DNA of 64,000 nucleotides, taken from Streptomyces sp. YIM 121038 (GTDB taxonomy: Bacteria > Actinomycetota > Actinomycetes > Streptomycetales > Streptomycetaceae). The notes under the pieces were generated by a model. The model worked only from the letters and a program-made list of their open reading frames with translations, did no database searches and was not told the DNA's origin. Below are positions 8,329-15,457 of the stretch, in pieces. The stretch spans positions 868,001 through 932,000 of the forward strand of contig NZ_CP030771.1 in the NCBI RefSeq assembly GCF_006088715.1, in the 5' to 3' direction. The position numbers and the translations under genes were made by a program. Every line of letters begins with the position of its first letter. Positions within the stretch are counted from its first letter, which is position 1.

Positions 8329-9261
8329 ATGGCTGACGACGCGCAGATCGCCCAAGTACGCCGCTTCAACCGCACCGTCACCGAACGCGTGGGCGTGCTC
8401 CACGACCACTACTTGGGCCTCGACCGGCCCATCGGGGAGGCCCGGCTGCTGTGGGAGATCGGTGCGGACGACGCCGGGCGGGACGTACGGCGGCTGCGGG
8501 AACGGCTCGGGCTCGACTCCGGGTACATGAGCCGGCTGCTTCGCGCCCTCACGGCCGACGGGCTCGTGGCCGTGCGGCCGAACCCGCGCGACCGGCGGGT
8601 CCGCACCGCCCGGCTGACCGCCGCGGGACGCGCGGAGCGCGCCCTGCTGGAGCGGCACAGCGACACCCTGGCCGGGACCCTCCTGGAACCGCTCAACTCC
8701 GCGCAGCGCGGCAGGCTCGTCGCCGCGATGGCCGAGGTGGAGCGTCTGCTCACCGCCGCGACCGTCACGCTCGACGCCGTCGACCCCGGCCACCCGGACG
8801 CCCGCTCCTGTCTGACGTCGTACTTCGCCGAGATGCGGGAGAGCTTCGAGACGGGCTTCGACCCGGCGCTCAGCCTGCTGCCCGACGCGGGGGAACTCCG
8901 GCCGCCCCACGGTGTGTTCCTCGTCGCGCGGCTGCACGGCGAGCCCGTGGGCTGCGCCGGTCTGAAGCTGCCCGCCGACGCGCCCGCGGAGATCAAACGC
9001 ATGTGGGTGGAGCCCCGGGTGCGCGGCCTCGGCCTCGCCCGCCGGTTCCTGGCCGAGCTGGAGGACCGTGCCGCGCGGCACGGCCACGACCGGTTGCGCC
9101 TGGACACCAACAAGGCCCTGACGACGGCGATCGGCCTGTACCGCGCCTACGGCTTCGACGAGGTCGCCGCCTTCAACGACGAGCCGTACGCCCACCACTG
9201 GTTCGAGAAGCGGGTCACCGGGCCCGCCCCGGAGGACGCCGCCGGGCGGCGGCTCACGTAG
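8329..9261 (+). CDS. MarR-GNAT fusion: winged-helix regulator with acetyltransferase domain
   Basis: A 310-residue two-domain protein. Residues about 1-145 form a MarR winged helix (recognition region LRERLGLDSGYMSRLLRAL, wing NPRDRRVRTARLTAAGR). Residues about 160-300 form a GNAT domain with motif A VEPRVRGLGLARRFLAELE and the closing segment RLRLDTNKALTTAIGLYRAYGFDEV. This fusion is a known actinobacterial family in which the regulator may also acetylate a small molecule or antibiotic. There is no Shine-Dalgarno sequence, and the operator-like palindrome sits immediately upstream, so a leaderless or very short-leader mRNA and self-repression are likely. Its stop overlaps by 8 bp with the stop end of the converging HTH gene. 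Confidence 0.9.
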   Translation: MADDAQIAQVRRFNRTVTERVGVLHDHYLGLDRPIGEARLLWEIGADDAGRDVRRLRERLGLDSGYMSRLLRALTADGLVAVRPNPRDRRVRTARLTAAGRAERALLERHSDTLAGTLLEPLNSAQRGRLVAAMAEVERLLTAATVTLDAVDPGHPDARSCLTSYFAEMRESFETGFDPALSLLPDAGELRPPHGVFLVARLHGEPVGCAGLKLPADAPAEIKRMWVEPRVRGLGLARRFLAELEDRAARHGHDRLRLDTNKALTTAIGLYRAYGFDEVAAFNDEPYAHHWFEKRVTGPAPEDAAGRRLT

Positions 9262-10045
9262 ACCCGGCGAACGGGCGCGGCGACGGCCGGGCCGCCGCGG
9301 GCACCGGCGCGGACCGGAACAGCGGCATGGCGAGTGCCACCGGAGGGAACGCGCGCGGCGCCCCCGCCGACCGTCGCGGCGCTCCGGCGGGCCGGGCCCG
9401 GTCGCGCGGGCCGGGGTGGCCGTCGGCGCGCGTCCGGAGGGCTCGGTCGGCCGCGTGCAGCACCTCGCAGCGGCGCTTGGCGCGCTTCCAGGCCTGGCAC
9501 CACTGTTCCCACGCGCTGCCCGTCACGTCGCACACGTGCAGGAACGCGTAGAGCTGCTGGAGGTCGAACATGGACGTGCCCGCCAGCATGCGCCGCACCG
9601 TGCTGTGCGGCAGTTCGCCGTGGTCCCCCGCGCGGTGCTCCATCTCGTCCATGGGCATCGCCCCGGCCTTGTAGTAGAGCTGTTGCAGGGCGTGGATCAG
9701 CTCGCCCTTGTTGTACACGCGGTCAGGACGCGGCACGCGCGCGCCCGGGTTCCGGTGCCGGTGCTCGGCGTAGCGGGCCGCGCGCCACAGCCTCCGGGCG
9801 TGGGTGACCGAGGCTCCGCAGGCCCGCGCGTACGCCTCCACCACCGGGAGGCGGGGGATCCGGGTCCCGGTGGTGGCCCGCGAGAACGTGGTGTCGGAGA
9901 AGGCGTGCGCGGAGCGTCCCGCCAGCTCCCGGTGGGTCAGGCCCGCGGCGTGCCGCTGGGCCCGCAGCCACTGGGCCAGCTCCTCCAGGCACGCGTTGGC
10001 GGTGGCCACCGGCCGCTCCGGGCGTCCCACGGCCGCCCCTGTCAC
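9254..10045 (-). CDS. XRE-type regulator with two helix-turn-helix domains
   Basis: A 263-residue putative DNA-binding protein. An N-terminal XRE-like domain (about residues 12-85: LAQWLRAQRHAAGLTHRELAG, then FSDTTFSRATTGTRIPRL) is followed by a second, related helical unit (about 105-185: GELIHALQQLYYKAGA ... HSTVRRMLAGTSMFDLQQLYAF), ending WEQWCQAWKRAKRRCE. The last 70 residues are Pro/Arg/Ala-rich. Proteins of this kind are common in Streptomyces accessory DNA and are of unknown function. The GTG start at 10045 overlaps the stop of the upstream membrane-protein gene in a GTGA arrangement, which points to translational coupling. Confidence 0.75.
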   Translation of the reverse strand: MTGAAVGRPERPVATANACLEELAQWLRAQRHAAGLTHRELAGRSAHAFSDTTFSRATTGTRIPRLPVVEAYARACGASVTHARRLWRAARYAEHRHRNPGARVPRPDRVYNKGELIHALQQLYYKAGAMPMDEMEHRAGDHGELPHSTVRRMLAGTSMFDLQQLYAFLHVCDVTGSAWEQWCQAWKRAKRRCEVLHAADRALRTRADGHPGPRDRARPAGAPRRSAGAPRAFPPVALAMPLFRSAPVPAAARPSPRPFAGST

Positions 10046-10260
10046 CGCTCGGCCGGCGCGAGCGGGGCGCGCCGGGCCAGCTGGGCGGCGACCAGGCCCG
10101 CGGCCGTCAGCGCTTCGGCGATCACGACGACGGGCAGTCCGGCGAGGGCGAGCGCGGCCCCGAGGACGAGGACCACGACGACGATGACGGTCTGCTCGCC
10201 GGTGGGCCGGGCCGGGGGCGTGGGAACGACACACGGCAGGCGTCGACGCGACTTGTCCAT
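10042..10260 (-). CDS. Small membrane protein upstream of the double-HTH regulator
   Basis: A 72-residue protein with a basic N-terminus (MDKSRRRLP), a strongly hydrophobic stretch at about residues 24-60 that can form one or two membrane helices (TVIVVVVLVLGAALALAGLP, then VVVIAEALTAAGLVAA), and a short basic tail. ATG 10260 has GAGGAA at 10265-10270. The stop overlaps the GTG of the HTH gene by 4 bp, so the two are coupled; a membrane anchor, sensor or antagonist for the regulator is possible but unproven. No family recognised. Confidence 0.65.
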   Translation of the reverse strand: MDKSRRRLPCVVPTPPARPTGEQTVIVVVVLVLGAALALAGLPVVVIAEALTAAGLVAAQLARRAPLAPAER

Positions 10261-10592
10261 GAACTTCCTCTGGATCTCGGAGTGCTGATGTTCCTGGGCC
10301 CCGCGACACCAAAGGTGCGGGGCCCGACCGGGCGACGGCGTACGCCCGTTGCGCAGCATGGTGGCACCGGATGCGGGCCCGCGCCGGAGTTGATGCATCC
10401 CCGCCCCGTCTGCGCGACGGCCCCCTCGCCCGGCAGCCGCCGACGCGCCTGCCGGGCCCCGGACGACCTGCGCGGATGCCGTGCGCCGGAACGTCTGGGG
10501 CGTACGGCGGCGGAATTGATGCATCGAGGAGTACGTCCGCCTCCGCCGCCCCGGTCCGCCTCTTCGCCCCCTCCCCCTGAGTACGTCCCCGC
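10261..10592. other. Intergenic region with repeated ATGCATCAA motif
   Basis: The 332 bp between the WhiG-like sigma gene and the small membrane protein gene hold no convincing gene. On the minus strand the motif ATGCATCAA(T/C)TCCG(C/G)CG occurs twice (TTGATGCAT on the plus strand at 10390-10398 and 10516-10524, 126 bp apart). The A/T-rich core stands out in this GC-rich DNA and could be a paired binding site upstream of the membrane-protein/HTH unit. Confidence 0.4.
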
Positions 10593-11372
10593 TCACAGCT
10601 GGCCGTCGGAGCCGATCCGCCGCCACAGCGCCGCCAGCGCGTCATCGGTGTCCGTCTGGGTCACCGTCCGGGAGAGGGCCTGCTCGGTCTCGTGGAGCAT
10701 GTCCCGCACCAGGTCGCCGCCCGCGTCGAAAGGGTCCTCGCCCGGAGCCGCGAGCGCTGCCCGCAGCTGGGTGAGGGCCTCGGCGTGGAGGCGGTCGACG
10801 CCCTGTGCCGTCAGGCCGAGCACGCCCGCGATCTCGGCCCGCGTCAGCCCTTCGTAGAAGAACAGCGTGACGACGGTCTTCTCGCGCTCCGGCAGCGCGT
10901 GGACAGCGTGCGCGAGCAGCCGGAGCAGCTCGCGGTCCTCGGCGGCCGCGCCGGAGTCGTCGGCCACGGCACCCAGCAGGTCGTGTTCCTCGGCGCCGGA
11001 GTCAAGGAGCTCCTCCAGCGACGCGTCGCCCGCGGGCGACCACCGGCGCAGTGTCCGCAGCTCGTCGATCATCGCCCGGCGGATGCGCAGGACCGCGTAC
11101 GTCTCGAACCTGACCCCCCGGTCGAGGGTGAACCCCCGGACCGCGTCGAAGAGTCCCCACATCCCCGCGGAGACGAGGTCCGCCTGGTCCGCTGGGACGG
11201 GCGCGCCGACGCTCACGCGGTCCGCCACGTACCGCACCAACGGCATGTAGTAGTGGATCAGTTGGTCACGCAGGAGCCGCTCATCCGTCGCCTTGTACGC
11301 GCGCCACAGCTCGTCCGGTGTCGTGGGCACGGCGGGCAGTTCGGCGAGGCGAAGGTTCTGGCGGTGCGTCAC
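10593..11372 (-). CDS. WhiG/FliA-like sigma factor lacking region 3
   Basis: A 259-residue sigma-70 protein. Residues about 20-108 are clearly region 2 of the WhiG/FliA class (DELWRAYKATDERLLRDQLI, VRYVADRVSVG, ETYAVLRIRRAMIDELRTLRR) and about 145-205 region 4 (LPEREKTVVTLFFYEGLTRA, EIAGVLGLTAQGVDRLHAE). In WhiG about 60-70 residues of region 3 separate these; here only a short acidic linker (SLEELLDSG...) remains. A C-terminal tail of about 50 residues, not in WhiG, follows. Its GTG start overlaps the stop of the ECF sigma gene (GTGA), so both are made from one mRNA. Loss of region 3 resembles ECF architecture. Promoter specificity is unknown. Confidence 0.85.
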   Translation of the reverse strand: MTHRQNLRLAELPAVPTTPDELWRAYKATDERLLRDQLIHYYMPLVRYVADRVSVGAPVPADQADLVSAGMWGLFDAVRGFTLDRGVRFETYAVLRIRRAMIDELRTLRRWSPAGDASLEELLDSGAEEHDLLGAVADDSGAAAEDRELLRLLAHAVHALPEREKTVVTLFFYEGLTRAEIAGVLGLTAQGVDRLHAEALTQLRAALAAPGEDPFDAGGDLVRDMLHETEQALSRTVTQTDTDDALAALWRRIGSDGQL

Positions 11373-11929
11373 TGCTCCCCACCTCGCTCCCCGTCAAGCA
11401 GACCCATGCGCCGCAGCTCCTGCGACAGCGGCGCGAGCGTGCGCCGCGCCTGGCTCAGGAGGGCGCGTACGGTCGACTTCTCGATGCCCATCGTCCGGGC
11501 GATCTCGGCCGTGGGCAGGCCCGCGAGATGGCGCAGCGCCACGGCTTCGCGCTGCCGCAGCGGCAGGCGCGCGATCGCCCGGCACACCTTGAGGTAGCCC
11601 TCCTTCACATCCATGAGCGCGGCCGGCTCGGGGGCGCGAGCGGGGCGGTCGACGTCGTCAAGAGGGATGCTGCCCGAGTGACGGCGGGACAGGCCGATCG
11701 CCTCGCGGACCACCGTGGTGGTGAGCCAGGCGTCCCACGCGCGCACCGGCTCCGCGTCCGGGTCGTTCATGCGGCGCCAGCACTGGTAGAAGGCTTCCTG
11801 GACGGCGTCGTGCGCCAGCGCGGGCATGCCCCCGCACACCAGGGCGGCCTTGCCGAGCAGCCTCGGCCGGAGGTCCCTGTACAGGGCGTCGAACGCGGCG
11901 CCGACGGGCCGCCCCGGCTGACCGGGCAT
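11369..11929 (-). CDS. ECF-type RNA polymerase sigma factor
   Basis: A 186-residue two-domain sigma factor. Region 2 spans about residues 10-80 (ALAHDAVQEAFYQCWRRM, the RNA polymerase and -10 binding helix) and region 4 about 110-170 (LPLRQREAVALRHLAGLPTA, EIARTMGIEKSTVRALLSQA). It would direct RNA polymerase to a dedicated promoter set. The ATG at 11929 follows directly after the TGA of the small membrane-protein gene, and its own TGA overlaps the start of the WhiG-like sigma gene, so three genes form a coupled operon. No classical anti-sigma gene is present; the preceding membrane protein is the only candidate. Confidence 0.9.
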   Translation of the reverse strand: MPGQPGRPVGAAFDALYRDLRPRLLGKAALVCGGMPALAHDAVQEAFYQCWRRMNDPDAEPVRAWDAWLTTTVVREAIGLSRRHSGSIPLDDVDRPARAPEPAALMDVKEGYLKVCRAIARLPLRQREAVALRHLAGLPTAEIARTMGIEKSTVRALLSQARRTLAPLSQELRRMGLLDGERGGEQ

Positions 11930-12148
11930 TCACCGCTGCTCCTCGTCGTGGACCGTGACGGCCCAGGAGACGCCGTCCTGTTCGGTCACCTCGGCGGAGC
12001 CGCCGCCGCGTGCGAGACCGTGCAGCATGGCCGTCATCGTGTCACGCCGCACCCGCTCGCGGACCCGGTACGCGTAGGCCCGCGCCACGATCCCGACCGC
12101 GGCGCTCGCCCCGGCGCCCAGGTACACCCACCCCCACACTGTGAGCAC
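11930..12148 (-). CDS. Small single-pass membrane protein, first gene of the sigma-factor operon
   Basis: A 72-residue protein starting with GTG 12148, preceded by GAGAGGAG. Residues about 3-24 (VWGWVYLGAGASAAVGIVAR) form one membrane helix, followed by a basic cytoplasmic-type stretch YAYRVRERVRR and a soluble tail with SAEVTEQDGVSWAVTVHDEE. The stop codon abuts the ATG of the ECF sigma gene. By position it could be a membrane-bound regulator of the sigma factors, but it has no zinc-anti-sigma (HxxxCxxC) motif. No known family recognised. Confidence 0.65.
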   Translation of the reverse strand: MLTVWGWVYLGAGASAAVGIVARAYAYRVRERVRRDTMTAMLHGLARGGGSAEVTEQDGVSWAVTVHDEEQR

Positions 12149-12350
12149 GGTGGTGTTCTCCTCTCCGCTCTTCCCGACCCGCCGGGAGACCCCGACACTG
12201 CGTAGAGCGGAGCGGCCTCGAAAGCGCTTAGGGGAGGCCGGGGGACCACCTGTCCGGGCGACGCGCGGAAAACCCGTGCGAGTCCGGCGATGAGTTTCGG
12301 GGGCGAGCCGGGTCCAGAGAAGCACGGGCCGTTGCAGAGAGGAATCGATC

Positions 12351-12965
12351 ATGTCGAGCGCGCAGACGCCGCGGAGTGCCGGGACCCCTGGTACGTCATC
12401 GCCGACGGGCACGGAGCGGCAGGCCGCCGCGGGGAAGGTGCTGTGGCACTTCACGATGTCCCTCGACGGGTTCGTGGCGGGGCCCGACCACACCGTGGAC
12501 TGGATGGAGGGGACCGCGTTCCGCCCCGGCCTCGTCGACGAGTACGCCGGGACGACGGGCGCCGTCCTCGGCGGCAGGGACGGCTGGGACGCCTTCCCCG
12601 ACGCCGGCGGCATCTACGGCGGCCGCTGGCGGGGACCGGTGTTCGTCCTCACGAACCATCCGGAGGACGCGAAGCCCGCCGACGGCGTCACGTTCCTGTG
12701 CTGCGACGTCGCCGAAGCCGTCCGCGTCGGCCTCGAAGCCGCCGGGGGCAAGAACCTGGAGGTCCTCTCCGCCTCGATCGGCCGGCAGCTGCTCCAGCGC
12801 GGCCTGATCGACGAGATCGCCCTGCACGTCGCGCCGGTGCTGCTCGGCGACGGGATCCGCCTGTTCGACAACCCCGGCGGCGCCCCCGTACGCCTCGAAC
12901 TGCTCGGCGGCGACGCCCCCTCGGCCGCCGTGGACGTGCGCTACCGCCCGGCCCCGGCCCGCTGA
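12351..12965 (+). CDS. RibD/dihydrofolate-reductase-like protein
   Basis: A 204-residue protein of the RibD C-terminal/DHFR-like fold. After a 25-residue disordered N-terminus come VLWHFTMSLDGFVAGPDHTVDWM (the first strand and the S-x-D-G signature), GAVLGGRDGWDAF, FVLTNHPED, and LSASIGRQLLQRGLIDEIAL with HVAPVLLGDGIRLF, the usual order. These proteins bind NADPH; most are uncharacterised, some reduce small heterocycles. A purine-rich GAGAGGAA lies upstream of ATG 12351. It stands alone between the sigma operon (divergent) and a small helical protein gene. It is not the essential folate DHFR. Confidence 0.8.
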   Translation: MSSAQTPRSAGTPGTSSPTGTERQAAAGKVLWHFTMSLDGFVAGPDHTVDWMEGTAFRPGLVDEYAGTTGAVLGGRDGWDAFPDAGGIYGGRWRGPVFVLTNHPEDAKPADGVTFLCCDVAEAVRVGLEAAGGKNLEVLSASIGRQLLQRGLIDEIALHVAPVLLGDGIRLFDNPGGAPVRLELLGGDAPSAAVDVRYRPAPAR

Positions 12966-13064
12966 ACCTCCCGCACGAGGCCGTGTACACCAGGGCTCCC
13001 CGGGTACCCGGCGGTCTCCCAGCTGCGCGTACGGGCTCAGTACACGACATGAGGGAGGACCGGC

Positions 13065-13301
13065 ATGACCAGCGGCACCGAGACCGGTGACGTCACCGGC
13101 ACGCGGGACAAGGACTACAACCTGCTCTGGTACGTCGAGGCGTGCCTGAGCAACGCCCTGCGGCTCGAGGCGTACGTCCGGGACGCGGAGCGCGCCAAGG
13201 ACACCGAGGTCGCGGAGTTGTTCCGCAAGGCGCAGGCCGACAGCCGCAAGGGCGCCGAGCTCGGCAAGAAACTGCTGCGCTCGCGCCTGCAGGAAGGCTG
13301 A
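13065..13301 (+). CDS. Small helical protein, unknown function
   Basis: A 78-residue soluble protein with GGGAGGA upstream of ATG 13065. The sequence is predicted almost wholly helical and charged (NLLWYVEACLSNALRLEAYV ... DTEVAELFRKAQADSRKGAE), reminiscent of small four-helix or coiled-coil stress proteins, but I do not recognise a named family. It is followed 12 bp later by a strong intrinsic terminator, so it is probably well transcribed as a single unit or as the end of the DHFR-like operon (99 bp between genes). Confidence 0.75.
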   Translation: MTSGTETGDVTGTRDKDYNLLWYVEACLSNALRLEAYVRDAERAKDTEVAELFRKAQADSRKGAELGKKLLRSRLQEG

Positions 13302-13313
13302 CGGGCACGCGGG

Positions 13314-13348
13314 AAGGCCTCCTCACCCGTGCGGTGAGGAGGCCTTTT
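13314..13348 (+). terminator. Strong rho-independent terminator
   Basis: A perfect 14-bp stem (AAGGCCTCCTCACC at 13314-13327 paired with 13333-13346), a 5-nt loop, and a TTTT run at 13345-13348. It closes the transcript of the 78-residue protein gene. Confidence 0.9.
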
Positions 13349-13510
13349 CGCGGCCGCGGGGCCGCACCCGGCTGAACGCCGCGCCAACGGACACCGGCCT
13401 CACGACGCGTCAGAAACGTCCCGCTCCCTCCGCCCTATACGATCTCGATCACATGTGGGCTCCTGCGGGCCCCGACCATTTCGAGACGCAGGCAGGCTGG
13501 GGGAATTCCC

Positions 13511-14779
13511 ATGGTGAGAAGCGGGTTCGTACGGACGGCCACGGTGGCCGTGACCGGTGTCATGCTGGCGGCGGTGGGCACGGCCCAGGCGTCGGCCACC
13601 GACCGGGCCGCGGAGCCGGTGCCGGACGCGGCGGGGGTCCAGGCCGCTCTCGAGCGCACCGTCGCGGCGGGCGCGCCCGGCGCGTTCGCGGTGATCCGGG
13701 ACCACGACACCCCGGGCGTCGACCGGACCGTCGCCGTCGGCAAGGCGAACCTCGACGGCACTCCCATGAACGGCGAGTGGCGCTTCCGGGTGGGCAGCAA
13801 CACCAAGATGTTCACCGCCGCCCTCGTGCTGCGCCTGGCCGACCAGGGCCGCATCGACCTGGACAAGCCGGTGCGCGAGTACCTCCCGGCCGGCACCCTG
13901 CCCGCCGACTGGAACATGACCGTCCGCCAGGTGATGCAGCACCGCTCCGGCATCTACGACCACACCAACGACCTCCTCGAGCAGCCGGGCGAGGAGACCA
14001 CCGACGCGTTCGAGAAGCGCATCCGCAACACCGTGTACAAGCCCGCCGACCTCGTGGCGCGCTCGGTCAAGCACGGCCCGCAGAGCACGCCGGGCACGAA
14101 GTACTCGTACTCGAACACCAACTACGTCGTGCTGGGCCTGGCGATCGAGCACCTCACCGGCGACACGTACGCGAACGTGCTGCGCAAGGAGATCATCAAG
14201 CCGCTGGGCCTGAAGAAGACCTCCTACGTCGTCCCGAAGAAGACCATCTCCGGGGCGCACGTCACCGGCTACCTGACGAACGACGACCGCTCCAAGCCGC
14301 TGCTCGACTCCACGAAGCAGAACGGCTCCTGGGTGGGCAGCGCGGGCGCCGTCATCTCCTCGGCCGCCGACATGGACCGCTTCCTCACCGCGCTCCTCTC
14401 CGGCGACTCCGGCGAGCTGATCTCCGACAAGTCGCGGGGCGAGATGACGACCGTGCTGCCGACGCCGACGGCGAAGGTCAGCTACGGCCTCGGCCTGCGC
14501 GAGATCGCCCTGTCCTGCGGCAAGGTCTACGGCCACGGCGGCATCGTCCAGGGCTACCAGACGCAGTCCTTCTCCTCCCGCGAGGGCGACCGCACGGTCG
14601 TGGTCTTCGCCAACGCGTCCAACAACAGCGCGGTGACGCAGGGCCTGACGAACACCCTCGAACCGGCCTTCTGCGGCACCAAGCCGTCCCCGGCCGCGAA
14701 GAGTTCCCAGCGCGCCCCGCGCTCGGCGGACGTGAACACCACCCCGCGGGTGCCGGCCGTCGAGGATAGCCGCATCTGA
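13511..14779 (+). CDS. Secreted serine hydrolase, beta-lactamase/DD-carboxypeptidase fold
   Basis: A 422-residue exported class C beta-lactamase-fold enzyme. A signal peptide (residues 1-29, basic N-terminus, hydrophobic core, AQA-S-A) precedes the catalytic domain. The three active-site elements are present: S96-N-T-K99, YSN within KYSYSNTNYVVLGLAIEHLTG, and HGG within VYGHGGIVQGY. Such enzymes are D-alanyl-D-alanine carboxypeptidases, esterases or D-amino acid hydrolases acting outside the cell. It lies between two terminator hairpins as a single-gene unit, and a more distant paralogue sits at 49079-50251. The exact substrate cannot be inferred. Confidence 0.9.
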   Translation: MVRSGFVRTATVAVTGVMLAAVGTAQASATDRAAEPVPDAAGVQAALERTVAAGAPGAFAVIRDHDTPGVDRTVAVGKANLDGTPMNGEWRFRVGSNTKMFTAALVLRLADQGRIDLDKPVREYLPAGTLPADWNMTVRQVMQHRSGIYDHTNDLLEQPGEETTDAFEKRIRNTVYKPADLVARSVKHGPQSTPGTKYSYSNTNYVVLGLAIEHLTGDTYANVLRKEIIKPLGLKKTSYVVPKKTISGAHVTGYLTNDDRSKPLLDSTKQNGSWVGSAGAVISSAADMDRFLTALLSGDSGELISDKSRGEMTTVLPTPTAKVSYGLGLREIALSCGKVYGHGGIVQGYQTQSFSSREGDRTVVVFANASNNSAVTQGLTNTLEPAFCGTKPSPAAKSSQRAPRSADVNTTPRVPAVEDSRI

Positions 14780-14794
14780 CACTCACCGGGTGAG

Positions 14795-14831
14795 CGGCCC
14801 GCGGGCGGGGGTGCGCCCCGCCCGCGGGCCG
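14795..14831 (+). terminator. Hairpin terminator after the serine hydrolase gene
   Basis: A 16-bp perfect GC-rich stem (14795-14810 with 14816-14831) and a 5-nt loop, 15 bp beyond the stop codon. There is no T-run, so it is a strong hairpin rather than a classical intrinsic terminator; it may also act on the opposing pseudogene transcript. Confidence 0.65.
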
Positions 14832-14840
14832 TAGCGGATT

Positions 14841-15232
14841 TCAAGCCTCCGCTACGGCCTCCAGGGGGCTGGGGGCGGCCGCCCTGCGGTCCGGGACGGC
14901 GTCCCCCAGGGCAGCCGCAGGGAGTACTGCTCCAGCGCCCCGTTGGCCAGTGAGCCGACCGCCCAGGTGCCGAACAGGCCGGCCGCGAGGCCGCGCGCGG
15001 TGCCGAACGCGGCGACGGTGACCGCCTCGACGCGGATCATCCGCCGGATTCCCGCGCGGTCCATGCCGAGGGCACGCGGCGCGCCGATCTCGCGGGTGCG
15101 TTCGGTGACCGATATGGCCAGGGTGTTCACGATGCCGAGCGCGCAGATGACGACGCCGATGGCCGGCATCCCGTACACCACGTTCAACAGGTCGGCCATG
15201 GGCCCCGCGGCCTCTCGGGCGAGGACGTGTTC
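14841..15232 (-). pseudogene. Remnant of an FtsX/MacB-type ABC transporter permease
   Basis: Only the C-terminal end of an FtsX-like permease is left. The diagnostic stretch DLLNVVYGMPAIGVVICALG, then IVNTLAISVTERTREIGAPR, ALGMDRAGIRRMIRVEAV is intact, but the long extracellular domain and first membrane helices are absent and there is no ATPase gene beside it. The frame is broken near the end: the usual last residues PLEAVAEA appear in another frame (stop near 14841), and the final membrane helix is missing. This indicates an internal deletion plus frameshift. Upstream sequence to about 15340 no longer resembles the family. Confidence 0.75.
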
Positions 15233-15457
15233 CGGGCGGCGGTGGACGGCCTGTGCCGGGCCGCCTCCGTACGGACGCCTCAGCGCGACAGGGGCCCGGA
15301 TCCGATGGGCGATCAAGCGCTTCCTGATACGTGGCCAATACACAACAGGCCCCCGGACCCGCCCGCGTGATCACCGTAGGATCGCGGTGAGCGGACCGCC
15401 CCGGTGCCGTAAGGGGCCCGTCCGAGGGGGATGGCGGTCGACACCTGCGGAGGCACG

